Shown here: positions 13,153 through 24,718 of the stretch, in pieces
Numbering within the stretch: the stretch's first letter is position 1
How the letters are laid out: the number at the start of each line of letters is the position of its first letter
NCBI GenBank assembly: GCA_905250125.1
Contig: CAJNOL010000046.1
Location: 248,001 to 312,000 of the forward strand
DNA: 64,000 nucleotides
Reading direction: 5' to 3'
DNA from: Rotaria sordida
Taxonomy: Eukaryota; Rotifera; Eurotatoria; Philodinida; Philodinidae
The notes under the pieces: model-generated
Seen by the model: only the letters and a program-made list of their open reading frames with translations
The model's database searches: none
Told to the model about the DNA's origin: nothing
Translations under genes and position numbers: made by a program

Positions 13153-16100
13153 ATGAATCCATTATCAATGTCATTTGATGAACAGCGTGATGTTAATTAT
13201 CTTCAATTTGATCCAAAAACAGTGGTAACTGATTTACAAAAAGCAATACCTGAATTGGATCTTGTTGGACTTGTACATAGTAGAAAATGGTAAATTGGAC
13301 AAGAAATTTTTCTTGAATTAATTTTTATGAAAGTTGTTGTTTTTCTTTTCGTTAGGTGTTGTGAAATGCTTCAATGTATTACTATAGGATCTGCATCGAC
13401 TGAAAGTGGTAATGATGAATTAGACGATGGAATTAATTTGAATGTAACAGCACGAGTAAGCTAGATTTATAATCATATAATTTGAATATTTCATATTTTC
13501 TTGAGATAATCTCGACATTTCTTAGGCTAATTCATGTTTTTTAAATGATAGAATAGTTCAAGAGAAAAAAAGAAACAAATTAGATTTATCTTGTTTTCTT
13601 TTCTCTTTAGGAATTAGGTACATCATCAAGTTTATATTTAATGGCGAAAAGTTATTTTGATCTTCGTGAATACACTCGATGTGCACATCATTTAAGAAAT
13701 TGTACAAGTGGATATGGTTTTTTTCTTCGACTTTATGCATTATATCTAGTATGTAAATGATAGTTTTTATTAAATTATTTCTTCTTTTTTTATCTTCTTA
13801 GGATGGTCTTAAACATCGTTGTGATGATTTTGTTGATGTATTTCGTATGTTTATTTGTTGTTCTATTCATTTGAAAATAAGTTTTTCCGTTTATTTATAG
13901 CTGATACAGCTAATAATCAACGACAAGCAACGAGTAAATCTCTTTTTAAAATTAATTGATGTTATTATCTTTGTTTTTTTTGAATAGCTAAAGCATCACT
14001 TGATAATACATGGCTTATACGTCTTCGTACAGAATTGACAACGAGTGAAAAAACTCAACCATTAAACGGTTATAGTTGTTATGTGTAAGTTTGTTTTAGT
14101 TATATTTTGTTTTTAAGTTAATTTTTGTTTTTTATTTAGTTATGCTCTTGTACTCAAACGATTAGGTTTACTTAATGAAGCATTACCATATTTTGTTCGT
14201 ACAGTTAAAGCAGTACCTCATCTTTGGTCAGCATGGGAAGATCTTGTTATGCTTATTGATAGTGAACAAAAGGTTTATTAAAAATAATATAGATTTTCCT
14301 TTCTTTTATTCTTGTGTTTTAGCTTCATAGTCTTGATTTACCTAAACATTGGATACGCAATGTATTTTATGCTCGATGTTATGTTGAATTACATAAACCT
14401 GAATTATGTGTATATATTTGTAAAGAATTAACACAAATTGGTTTTCATAATTCAACATATATTCTTTTATTACAAGCTAAAGCTTATGAAACAGGAGCTG
14501 GTTAGTTAATTAAGATTGAATTTTTGTTTTGTTTTTTTTTGTGAACACAATTCTTTTTTCTTTTCTTTTCTTGTTTAGAATTACAATTAGCACGAACATG
14601 TTGTGAAGATGCACGAACTATTGATCCATATAATCTTGATTCCATGGATATATTTTCAAATATTCTTTTTGTTCTTGTAAATTAAATCTATATTAATATT
14701 TATTCTAATGATAAAATGATTTTTTCTTATTTCAAGGAAGATTATCATGCATTAGCTGGATTAGCACAAAAATGTATTGAAATCGAAAAATATCGTTTTG
14801 AAACATGTATTGTTGTTGGTAAGGGTATTTTTATTATTTACTATATCATTTAGTTTCTTTTTTCTTTATGTTTGACTTTTATAGGTAATTTTTATAGTAT
14901 ACGTAATGATCATGCTCGTGCTATTCAATATTTTACTCGTGCATTACGTATGAATCCTGATTACCCAGCTGCATGGATATTATTAGGTCATGAATTTGTC
15001 GAAGGAAAAAATCATGCAGCTGCTATTAATGCTTATCGAGAAGCGTTAGGTAAGTTGAATAATTGAGAAAAAATATATATATGAGAAATATGTTGACAAT
15101 GAAACGAAAAAGAAATAGTAAAATTGATATCAAGGTCTAGTTTTGATTGAACTAATGAGAAAATCTTGTCAAATAATAATTCACTTTTAGAATGAGTCTT
15201 ACCTTATTAAATAAACTGTATTAAGACTAAAGATAATCTACAAGTATTCGCGTCTATAGATCTTTCTTTTTGAGTTGTGGTGATTTTAATGAGTTTCTCA
15301 ACAAAATACCGTCTTCCTTCTAAGATTTTCCGAGTTAAGTGGGTGTGAATCAGTGTAGATCTTCTCTTCAACCGCACTCATATCTACATCCTCACAATGC
15401 AGATGGTAATGTAACCGATCGATACGCTTTGTGCTATCTATCACAGGTCGTTACAGGATCATAAGAGAGATGCGCATTTTAATTAGAAGTTGATTCGAAA
15501 CCGAACTTATATATGCATCTCCCGTGTTCGAGAAACTAATGATATAAGACTCATCTGAAAAGTGATTTTTCGCTTTGTGAAATTCTTTCTGCAAGTTTTC
15601 TGTTTCTTCATTCTGTTATGGAACGTTCTATTAAATACAATACAGTTTCGATTAAAGAATAAAATGTTTACATTCCTCAATAAAACTAAATAGAATATCC
15701 TTTTTTGTTTTTTTTTCTACTTAGATCTTAATCGTAGAGATCATCGTGCTTGGTATGGTCTTGGTGAAACATATGAAATAATAAAAATGTACAATTATGC
15801 ATTGTATTATTTTAAAGAAGCTTTTGCTCTTAAGTAAATTAAAATTTATTAGTTTATTTTATATCTATTTTATTTATATATATATATATTTATTTATTTA
15901 TTTATAGACCAAATGATTCACGTTATTCAAATGCACTTGGTGAAGTCTATGAACGGACACAAAAATTACATGAAGCAAAAAAATGTTATTGGCGTTCATA
16001 TTGTGTCGGTGATATTGAAGGAAATGCACTTGCAAAATATGCACAGTAAATATTTTAATTTTGTTTATTTTTTTTTCTTTTTTTATTATTATTTAATTAA

Positions 16101-16528
16101 AATTATTTTTTTAGTGTATGTGATCATTTAAAAGATGAAGAAACAGCAGCTCGTGCATATATGGAATTTATTCGTACGCAAGAATTACGACAAGTATTAA
16201 AAAACAAGATTGTTTAATTAAAAATTTAATTTTTTTTCTTAAGGTAAAAAATTTCACAGAGTTTTCTCATGCTGCTGAATTTTTGGCTAATTATCATGTA
16301 AAAAAACGTCAATATGATCAAGCATGTTCATATGCTAGAAAATGTCTAGAATTTCCGGAAGTAAAAAATGCAGCGAAAGATATTTTAAATAAAATAACTG
16401 GCCTACGTGAAGGCCAACAACAACTTAAAGATAAAGAGCTTTCACAACAACAAACATCAGCGCCAGCTCCAACGGCTCAATCAACAATACATGAATTCGA
16501 TTCATCATCAACGACAACGATTGATTAA
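13153..16528 (+). CDS. CDC23: Anaphase-promoting complex subunit 8 (CDC23)
   Basis: Fifteen exons: 13153-13289, 13356-13455, 13611-13748, 13802-13844, 13901-13933, 13988-14084, 14140-14272, 14323-14500, 14579-14676, 14737-14818, 14885-15049, 15725-15833, 15908-16045, 16115-16193 and 16244-16528. They total 1815 bp, giving 604 residues (human CDC23 has 597). The TPR array is clear: [52 protein letters not shown] and [15 protein letters not shown] match the human protein almost position by position. Known: APC8 is a TPR scaffold subunit of the APC/C ubiquitin ligase that drives mitotic exit and binds co-activators. Two exons are very small (43 and 33 bp). Introns are about 46-155 bp except intron 11 (15050-15724, 675 bp), in which nothing was recognised. 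The gene starts 241 bp after XPO5 on the same strand. The C-tail is Gln/Ser/Thr-rich. Confidence 0.95.
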
Positions 16529-18037
16529 TGAGATAACGAATGACCAAATATAACACAATTATTTCTTTTTTCTTCAATTTGTATTTTTTTTTTCTACGGC
16601 TCAATATATTTTGTCAGATGTCATTTAAAATAATTTCAGTTTTATACAAGATTTGATTTAGTCCAATGTTGCATATGGTTAAATTTGATTTATATTTAGG
16701 TTATTGAGCTAATAGTATAGGCGGAAAATGTTTAAAATAGACATTTAATAGTAGCATGCATTTGTTCGATTGATTTATGGTAAAGTTTTCTTTTTTCAAA
16801 TTTCTTTCGATGATTATACTTTTACCTTGAGTGAAGTAATAATAGAAGACAAGCGATCGACGTGTACTGCATGTTACTGTTTTATATTTCTCGAAGGATC
16901 CGTAAGAAACTGTTGGAAGAAAAAACTCCGGGTAAAAGAGTTTATTTTGTATTTCTGCATGTTATGAGCAAACAAAGAACAATCATGACGTGTACGAGAA
17001 CAGCGTAGAAAAAAAACTGCCTATATAAATCAAAAGAGAAACATGGTTTCATTACATTTAATACTTCTCTTTCTTTTATTTTGTACCATTGTACGCGTAA
17101 CTATACATTGTAAGTAAATATATATATATATTTAAATGGATGATACAAGAGTTCTGCATTAATTTTGTTTGTCAGTATAGCATGACAACAACTTGTCGTA
17201 GAGGTTCGATAGTTTTCTACAAAACTGTGTAAAAATATTTGGTTCGAGATACTTATCTGACGGTTGAAAAGTTTTAAAAACATGTTTGGTTAGAAAATTT
17301 GTCTTACAACAGGGTTTTGAAATTTGTAGGCATGTTATGTGTGAGTGTAGCTAACTCAATGTGGACTTTCTAGTAGTATCAAAATATTCAGGTTACACAA
17401 CCACAGGTTCTATAGAAAACAGTTTTATTCAAAACTTGATTTTTTCTCTGCAACGACCTATGAAGTTTTTCTGATAATCTTTAATAAAAAACCTGTATTC
17501 TGTTTTATATAAAGTGCTTTTGTAGAAGATTCACTAAACTCAAATTGGACTTAAAATATGAGATTTCACTAACTTTGATTGCTGGACAAAATCTTATTTT
17601 TTGAAATCACTTATTAGTTATGAACATTTTTTCGCTAGTGAAGTTTGTTAGAAAAATATCGATGTTAAATTCAACCGGTAACTTGAAAATTTTATTTTTA
17701 CCTGTTTAACATGTCCTATCGTAGCGCTACAAAACTGGATAAAACGCAGAAAAATAAGACTAACTTTGTTAGTAGATGGAGATTTTCTTCTAAATTCCAG
17801 AAGTGCATAGAGAACTTTTTCAATTAAACATTTTCAGTCTTCGTTAAGTATTTTTAATCAAATTTTTTCAAATAGCGTAGTATTAAAGATCTTGCTCTTT
17901 CTAACAAGAAAGCTATCGAATCTCCACGACGATATATTGTTGTGCTATACTAAAAACAAAATTAATGCAGAACTTTTGTACCATCCTATATATATATTTA
18001 TCTAAATATGTTAAAATGTATATTTAATTATATATAG
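16529..18037 (+). other. Intergenic region downstream of CDC23
   Basis: 1.5 kb without a recognisable gene. The first part holds the CDC23 3' end (T-rich). No conserved reading frame, repeat or RNA gene was seen. The last bases before 18038 form an AT-rich stretch ending in TATATAG directly before an ATG. Confidence 0.4.
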
Positions 18038-18253
18038 ATGGACGCCGCTGTTAATCAACATTATAAAGAGACAGCAAACAATAAATTGACAAGCAAAGAT
18101 AAACAACTTCTGAATGAAACAAATTCGCCTAAGAAAGATTCAGACTTACAAGCAGAAAAATTTGGCGGAGATACACCGAGTCAACAAGGCAGTGGAACAT
18201 CAACTGTTCTTGATAATGCTAGTGGACAAACAAATCCAAATATTATCTATTAA
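18038..18253 (+). CDS. Small hydrophilic protein, unknown
   Basis: 71-residue frame starting MDAAVNQHYKETANNKL and ending NPNIIY. It is rich in Asn, Ser, Gln, Lys and Asp, has no Cys or Trp, and shows no membrane segment or signal peptide, so it is probably disordered. I recognise no family. The ATG is preceded immediately by an AG that could be a 3' splice site, so this may be a stand-alone small gene or the last exon of a longer gene whose upstream exons I could not find. It is convergent with the LC8-like gene at 18325-18846, with only 71 bp between the stops. Its codon use resembles the surrounding real exons. Confidence 0.45.
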   Translation: MDAAVNQHYKETANNKLTSKDKQLLNETNSPKKDSDLQAEKFGGDTPSQQGSGTSTVLDNASGQTNPNIIY

Positions 18254-18324
18254 ATAAACTTTTTGATGTACATTTGTATTTCATTTTATTATTTTTTTCT
18301 GTAAAAAAAACAAGAAGCTAAATT

Positions 18325-18846
18325 TCAATTCCATACAAATAACATCTGACTATTAGCATCATGAGTGTCCGATTTCGTATGAGAATTTTGTTTTGTTGAA
18401 AAAATCAATACACGATATCGATCTTGTTCAATTTCAGCAAAATGTTGATCTTCACTAATAGAAAAACCAAATTTTTTATTTTCACCAATAATTATATGAA
18501 AATATTCATTAGGATATTGTTTAGCAAGTTCTTTGTGTAAATATTGATTAACATCAGCACATGTGCCCATCATTGTAGGAAAAGTTTGACTTGATTGAAA
18601 AGCTATATTAACAAGACGTTCACAATCATTACCGAAAGTAATATTGCTTGATGCAATGAGTACTGCACGGTTATACTGAGCTGATGATGGCGACCCTAAG
18701 GTTAATGATCGATTGTGTTTTTGAGAAGATGAATTTGATTTTTTTGAACGCCGTTCTTGTCCATATGACCGTACCGCGCCTTCAATAACTATGCCAACCA
18801 ATTCGATTAAGACCCGACCAACAATTTCACCAGCAATTTCAGCCAT
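18325..18846 (-). CDS. LC8 (dynein light chain)-like protein A
   Basis: Single exon, 173 residues from the first true ATG (18844-18846); the frame is open further upstream only through a TTG. The N-terminus is an unusual hydrophobic stretch (MAEIAGEIVGRVLIELVG and on), which could be a membrane-associated helix. A basic Ser-rich linker follows. From about residue 75 the core reads FGNDCERLVNIAF, YLHKELAKQYPNEYFHIIIG, FGFSISEDQHFAEIEQDRYR and VLIFST. I align this with the LC8/DYNLL fold (human KKEFDKKYNPTWHCIVG...[25 protein letters not shown]). Known: LC8 is a dimeric hub that binds short linear motifs in dynein intermediate chain and many partners. Whether that groove is kept here is inference. 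The C-terminal tail has the motif DANSQM shared with copy C. It is one of three tandem paralogues. Confidence 0.6.
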   Translation of the reverse strand: MAEIAGEIVGRVLIELVGIVIEGAVRSYGQERRSKKSNSSSQKHNRSLTLGSPSSAQYNRAVLIASSNITFGNDCERLVNIAFQSSQTFPTMMGTCADVNQYLHKELAKQYPNEYFHIIIGENKKFGFSISEDQHFAEIEQDRYRVLIFSTKQNSHTKSDTHDANSQMLFVWN

Positions 18847-18913
18847 TTGTATGAAGATTAAATAATAAGATTGCAAAAAAAAATGTATAATAAAGGCTAT
18901 ATTGACTACTGCG

Positions 18914-18916
<3 letters not shown>

Positions 18917-18950
<34 letters not shown>
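18917..18950. repeat. (TA)n microsatellite
   Basis: About 34 bp of alternating T/A, 70-100 bp upstream of the start codon of the LC8-like gene A. It may overlap that gene's promoter, which is inference from position only. Confidence 0.9.
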
Positions 18951-18952
<2 letters not shown>

Positions 18953-19460
18953 TTTGACTGTTTGTGTTATCATTTTTGTTGTGTGAATGACACATATCAA
19001 AGTAACGTCATTATCTCATATTCGTCAAGTCAGTATCATGAAGTGGTTGATGAATCATGCAAAATATGATAGCTTGAAACTCGAATGTTTTTAATGGTGA
19101 ATTATCGTTTGAAACAGATCTGGACAGGTACGGCTTTTCTTGAGTACATGTACGAGTACGTATTCGTATTTGCCTAACTCTGATGTGAAATATTGAAATT
19201 AAAAATCAAAATCTTAGTTACAGCTAGATCCATACTGCATAGGTAGATGTTTTTGTTGATCCTCTCTTAAGATGCTATTTCGTATTTCCGTCAGATAGAA
19301 AATCAGGAACGAAAGTTTTCCACCCCAAGAGACGAGCGATCAGTCATCAATCAGACTCCTTCACCTGAACAATCTCATACGACTTTGGTGAAGTCTTCCT
19401 TGATTTTATTCAAGTCTGACTAAAACTAACGTAACTATCATTAATTCTCCAAGTCGCATT
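18951..19460. other. Intergenic, nothing recognised
   Basis: About 510 bp between the LC8-like gene A and the foldback element. No reading frame or repeat of note was seen. Confidence 0.4.
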
Positions 19461-20062
19461 AACTAATGTCGGATTTTTTTAAAAAGTACCAACGATTAAT
19501 TTTTGAATAACTTTTCAACGGTTCAAGTTATAGAGATCGGGTTTTCATCGTTAGAAAGAGCAAGACGGGGGACGTCGATCTGTATAAAATTTATTAGATT
19601 TACGAGTCTTTTGTAAGGTTGCTTGCAGTCAAATATTTTATTGGTTGTCTATTTTCATGGGTTTTCATGACAAGTTAACATCTAAATAGACCAAAATATA
19701 GCCCAAATCGTCCTTTATTTGTGCTAAAATTTCCAAATCTTTGGGCCTTATGCTTGAGTTTGTTTCCTTACGGTTTGATGTTAACATGTGAAAATTTGAG
19801 CACAAATACAGGACGATTTGGACTACATTTTGGTCTATTTAGATGTTAACTTGTCATGAAAATCCATGAAAATAGACAACCAATAAAATATTTGACTGCA
19901 AACAATCATACAAAAGACTCGTAAATCTAATGAATTTTATACAAATCGACGTCTCCTGTCTTGCTCTTTCTAACAATGAAAACCCGATCTCTATAACTTG
20001 AACTGTTGAAAAGTTATTCAAAAAATAGTCGTTGGTACTTTAAAAAAAATCCGACATTAGTT
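19461..20062. mobile_element. Foldback (long inverted repeat) element, ~600 bp
   Basis: Two arms of about 275 bp are inverted copies of each other. The left arm starts AACTAATGTCGG at 19461; the right arm ends CCGACATTAGTT at 20062. They are separated by a spacer of about 50 bp centred near 19762. By eye, identity is roughly 90% or better, with scattered substitutions. There is no coding capacity. No clear target-site duplication is visible. It could be a non-autonomous foldback/MITE-type DNA element or a local inverted duplication. Transcribed, it would form a very long hairpin. Confidence 0.85.
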
Positions 20063-21040
20063 GCTCTCTAAAATATCTTGAGAATTTTGCACATCTTTTG
20101 ACAGAAATTCAAAAATACATGGAACTATCAGCCTGATTCTTGACCAGATGTAAAGTTAACCTTGTCCAGATCTTGACATTCATTGATTCATCGATCTTCA
20201 ACCATGGTCTGTACGTCTCTCAATAAAAGTCTACATCGATTGTTCAAGAAAGGCATTCGATAAGGCTCAAAACGATCCTCCAAAAACCCAAGGATAATTT
20301 TAAAGCAAAATAAATTACAAGATATTTTCAAGCTTCACATCCTACTTGCTTCTACAGACAATTTTTCACTCATCATTACGATCTCGACAAGGGTTGCCAT
20401 TGACCATTCTCTAAGCCATAAACAAGACAAATTCCAAATACGACAGCCAGTTTCGAAATTGACTTCAGGTTCACTCAAACATTCTGTCATATACACACTA
20501 AAGGAGGAACTTAATCCATTAGATATGAATCGAATCCATTTTTAAATAGATAATATGATTATATCACCACCAATACGGTTACTGAAAGATTCTCACATTC
20601 CTCTTCGAACACAAAATCCATCATGAATGAGATTTCCAGCACGGCAATAATGTTCCTATAAGAAAGTCGACCTCTATCCTCATGCCACATGCTGCGATGT
20701 ACAATGGCCACAGCAAACAAAAAATTCTTAGACGATCGACGAACAACAAAGAAGAACAGGAGCGTTGAAATACAAAGCTCCTGTGTTTCTATTCCATCAT
20801 GTGCCCTGCTTCTATATTTCGATAGACCAGCGTACTCTACCTTAATTTCTGGTTGCCATAAAATCTATCGATTTTTCGACACCATAATATATTTTTCAAG
20901 ACAATAAACAACCTCAACCGTATTAAATTCCTCTTCAAACCAATACATTGAACACAGGTCACCTGTAAATCTTCTCGCGAATCGAACATCGATATCGAAA
21001 TCCTTTATCCATTCCACTCTTTACTGATATCTATTTCCAT
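20063..21040. other. Intergenic, nothing recognised
   Basis: About 980 bp with slightly higher C content than its surroundings. Short frames occur, but none shows family similarity or splice-supported continuity. Confidence 0.4.
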
Positions 21041-21775
21041 ACAGACACTTACCACACTCAACCTTCAGTCAGCTCGAGTTGGACATAAAGAGACACAACA
21101 TCTTGCGAATGCTCTCATCAATAATACGGTAAAATGTCAAGTTCTGCTCACGTTGCTCGCCACTATGTCGAATTTCCATACAGATGCTCACAACACTCGA
21201 CCTTTCGCATAATGAAATCGGACATGACAGGGCAAAACATCATGCCAATGCTGTCACCAATGACACAGTATAACACTAGTCTATTCCTCTTCCTATTGGC
21301 TATCTCGACTCTGAACACAGATACTCACTACACTCGACCTTCAATGGAATGGAATCGGGTTCGAAGTGCCACAATATCTTACCAATGTTCTCACAAACAA
21401 CTGGATAAAATATCATTTTCTACTTATTTCACTCTAGATTATTTGGACCTTTAACAGATACTCACTATACTCAATCTTCAATAAAATGGAATTGGAGTCG
21501 AAGGGACATAATATCTTGCCGATGCTCTGACGAACAATATGATAAAATATCATTTGCTACTCACAACACTATTCTTTATTTCGACTTTCCACAGAGACAC
21601 TCGCCATACTCAAACTTGAGTATACTGAAATTCGGGACGAAGGGGCACGATATCTTGGTAATGCTCTCACTAGGAATACAGTAAGATACTATTTTCTACT
21701 CATCTTGCTCTTCACCATCTCGACTTTTTATATAGACACTCACCACGCTTCATCTTGAGGGCGTTCAAATTGGAG
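21041..21775. repeat. Degenerate tandem repeat, ~138-bp unit, about five copies
   Basis: A landmark (ACAGAYACTCACYACACTCRACCTT-like; seen as ACAGACACTT, ACAGATGCTC, ACAGATACTC, ACAGAGACAC, ATAGACACTC) recurs at 21041, 21180, 21317, 21454, 21591 and 21732. The spacings are 139, 137, 137, 137 and 141 bp. Each unit also carries a block like AATATCTTGCCAATGCTCTC followed by a GATAAAATATCATTTTCTAC-like block. Copies differ by many substitutions, so the array is old. The short open frames inside do not persist in phase, so I do not call it coding. Confidence 0.85.
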
Positions 21776-22713
21776 AATGGAGAAAAGATGAAGCAATGGA
21801 AATTCTGAAGTCAAATGGCACCCTGAATATTTTATGGTGATTACTCGTTATTTGGCTTTCAAACGTCTATATCGGTATATTTTTCACGAACACAATATTT
21901 TTAGAGAATCCTCTTTTTCGGAAGAAGAATTTTACATGACATTTTGACATGTTATCTTTTGATTATTTGACTTCATTATATATTGGAGGTGTCTATTGAA
22001 GAGCTTATAAATGATTTGCTCAAACGAATTTATTCCCAACTAATTTAATATTCATATTCGGTTGGTGTAAACTCAAACATCGTCATTTTCGCTGGTGAGC
22101 GATTGTGACTAAGTCATGAAAAGTACTATTTGAATCTATCTATAAAGGATTATGAGATGCATTCATATGGAATACTGATTTCTGTTTTCGATTTCTCAAG
22201 GACTCAACCATATACTATCGATCGTGTAAAGAGAGAACATTTCAGTGTTTGTGAAACATATTTTTTGTTTAGAATCTTTCGTTGAAGACTGACCACTTTA
22301 TCGATACATCGATCGCAGATCGAGAACAGTATGTGTTCGTCGTCTCAACCTCTTTTACTCTCATATCGAAAATTTCATGAAAGGAGAAATGAACATATAC
22401 TTTATTGAGAGGATGTTTGGATTCTTCGATGACCTGGTCTTCACTATTCTCTAAAAAAAACGTATCCTTGAAAACCGAGGTGCGTATGTATGGGATGTGG
22501 TATTCTCTTCAGTAACACCTACATCCACATCCTACAATTTATTATATATCATGCATCTGAAGATGATCCTGACTAGGATTGAAAATTTACGTACTAGAAC
22601 AAATCCTTTAGGTTTTTCACTTATTATTTTTGTAATGAATAAAATACATATATACTTTGTTACATTAAAATTCGATTTCAACATTTTTCAATAAAATTAA
22701 TATACAAAAATTT
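21776..22713. other. Intergenic with one G/C-rich hairpin
   Basis: About 940 bp without a gene. At 22493-22532 GGATGTGG and CCACATCC form an inverted pair within a stretch resembling the GTGGGTGTG-rich interior of the element at 23695-24217. Confidence 0.4.
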
Positions 22714-23277
22714 TTAATTATCTATTCGTTTAATTAAAACTGACTTCCAATGCAATTTCATTTGATTATTAGCATAAAATGTATCAACTTTTATATTATC
22801 GTGTGATTTCGTTGAGAAGATCAGTACACGATATTGTTCTAGTTCTATGTCAGCAAAATGACCGAAATCATTAATCGCAAAACTGAATCCATTTTTTTCA
22901 CCAATAATTATGTGAAAATGTTTTCTAGAATGTCGTCGAAGAAGTTCTTTTCGTAAGTACTGACTGATATCATCACATGTACTCATTATTGAAGGAAACA
23001 TCTGACTTGTGTGAAAGGCAATATTGACAAGTCGAATACATTCATTGCCAAAGATGATTGTGCTTGAGTTAATAAGTTTGGCACTTTCATGTGGTAGAAT
23101 ATACAATTGAGAGAGTTTTGGTATTGCTACACCCAAAATACCTCGTTCCTGTATAACTCGAAAGCCATATTTGTAAATAATTCTGTTTGCATCAAGCTTT
23201 TTTCGTTGATGATCGATCTTATTATCCATACTTGCAGTATTGACAAAGCAGAATGATTGTTTTAATACGTTTCCCAT
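22714..23277 (-). CDS. LC8 (dynein light chain)-like protein B
   Basis: Single exon, 187 residues from the ATG at 23275-23277 (reading MGNVLKQSF); the frame extends two codons upstream without an ATG of its own. The core is FGNECIRLVNIAF, ISQYLRKELLRRHSRKHFHI, IIGEKNGFSFAINDFGHFAD and YRVLIFSTK, aligned to the LC8 fold as for copies A and C. It differs by an N-terminus with no hydrophobic helix and a longer basic C-terminus. The tail motif is ANNQM followed by a WKS triplet shared with copy C. Divergence from A and C is substantial, so the duplication is not recent, yet the frame is intact, which suggests selection. Function is inferred only from fold similarity. Confidence 0.6.
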   Translation of the reverse strand: MGNVLKQSFCFVNTASMDNKIDHQRKKLDANRIIYKYGFRVIQERGILGVAIPKLSQLYILPHESAKLINSSTIIFGNECIRLVNIAFHTSQMFPSIMSTCDDISQYLRKELLRRHSRKHFHIIIGEKNGFSFAINDFGHFADIELEQYRVLIFSTKSHDNIKVDTFYANNQMKLHWKSVLIKRIDN

Positions 23278-23694
23278 TAACTTTTCCACTTCAATACGGA
23301 TTAAAATAAAACTTTTATTTAGAGAATTTTTTTAACTCTGATCTCCCATACTTTTTCTTTGTATAATATTTATAGAAGTTATAAATGAGCGATATGTTTA
23401 CCTAAATACGTCATTTTATCTCTACAGATAATACTGTTGTGATGCAATCACACAGAAAGATACATAATAACTAATGATTCATATCGTAAATACTTTTTTA
23501 TTTTTCGATAAATTTCAAATTTAATACTAAAATGAGTAAACCTTTTTTTACTATATTTTTAGCGATAAAGTACACATATATACTCATCGTATGTGTATCA
23601 CGATATAGGTTTACCACATCATCAAATTTTGAGAACGATCGCATTTTGTTCTCGATGAATAATTTCAAACCCATAAGTAACATACAGGGTGTCC

Positions 23695-24217
23695 CAAAAG
23701 TAAGGTAACAAAATCTTTTTTTTCCATTTTTCGTTCTCATAGATCGTCAGTCAGCTCTCAAATTTGTACCACAGATACTAGATGACACAAGTGAAAGATC
23801 TAGTATATGATAATGTGGGTGTGGAGTATGGGTTTGGATGTGGGTGTGAATGGTATGGGCATCGGCGTGTATGTAGAGACCGAGCGTTGGTCTCTTTTCC
23901 AAAACCGATACCCATACTCAGACTCACACCCCACATCCACATAAGTGAAAGATCTAACATATGAACAATATCTGAGTGGGTATAGGTGTGAGTATCAGTT
24001 TTGGACAAGGGACAACGCTTGATCTCTACATCCACGCCGATGTCTACACCACTCATACCCACACGCACACCCTACACGCACACCTACATCCTCATATGCT
24101 AGATCTTTCACTTATGTCATCTAGTATCTGTGGTATAAATATGAGAGCTGACTGACGATCTATGAGAACAAAAAATGAAAAAAAAAGATTTTGTTACCTT
24201 ACTTTTTGGACACCCTA
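23695..24217. mobile_element. MITE-like element with ~125-bp TIRs (mariner/Tc-like ends)
   Basis: The left end CAGGGTGTCCCAAAAGTAAG and the right end CTTACTTTTTGGACACCCT are inverted, with the inverted arms running about 125 bp inward to GTGAAAGATCTAG. A TA dinucleotide sits on both sides, as expected for Tc1/mariner target duplication. The interior holds further nested inverted segments rich in GTGGGTGTGG and CCACACCC. There is no transposase, so it would be non-autonomous and depend on a transposase elsewhere. Family assignment rests on the end sequence and TA flanks only. Confidence 0.85.
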
Positions 24218-24718
24218 TATAGTATTTTTTCAAGATATTGTCAATTTCTCGGTTCTTTAGTTAATCAAATGAGAAATTTTACATCTTGTGTTTATATTTT
24301 CAACTTGATTCTTTTTCTAACAAGATAAATATATTGAAAAAGGTGCATCGATTTTTCATAAGCTATGACTTAGATAGAAATAGTTGAAACGAGCATGAAT
24401 TGCCGTTAGTATATTTCACTGCTTATCGTCAGAATATGAAACTAGAAGTGTTGGATGTGGCACTATTACTCCGAAAAAAACTGATTCTTTATAATCTGTT
24501 CAATTATAAATCGTTCAGAATATATTTAGAAAATTGCGGCATATTTAACACCTGTAATCTCTTATTACATAATCATTACATTTTTTATTTAAAAATCTTC
24601 CTCCTTACTTTCATTCATGTCAGTTTAGACAAGACCAAACAATAAATAAACAAGTGTCTTATTGCTGTTATGAAGTTTTCTTATACTTCTATATCAATAT
24701 AGAATAGAAGTAATACTT
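24218..24718. other. Intergenic, nothing recognised
   Basis: About 500 bp at the 3' side of LC8-like gene C. No supported gene. Confidence 0.4.

Noticed and set aside
20689-21454. Open frames of 70-106 codons
   Set aside because: The second lies in the 138-bp tandem array and the first shows no family or splice support; the phase is not kept between repeat units.
23778-24068. Overlapping open frames on both strands
   Set aside because: They lie in the palindromic GTGGGTG-rich interior of the MITE-like element, where low stop density is expected from base composition.
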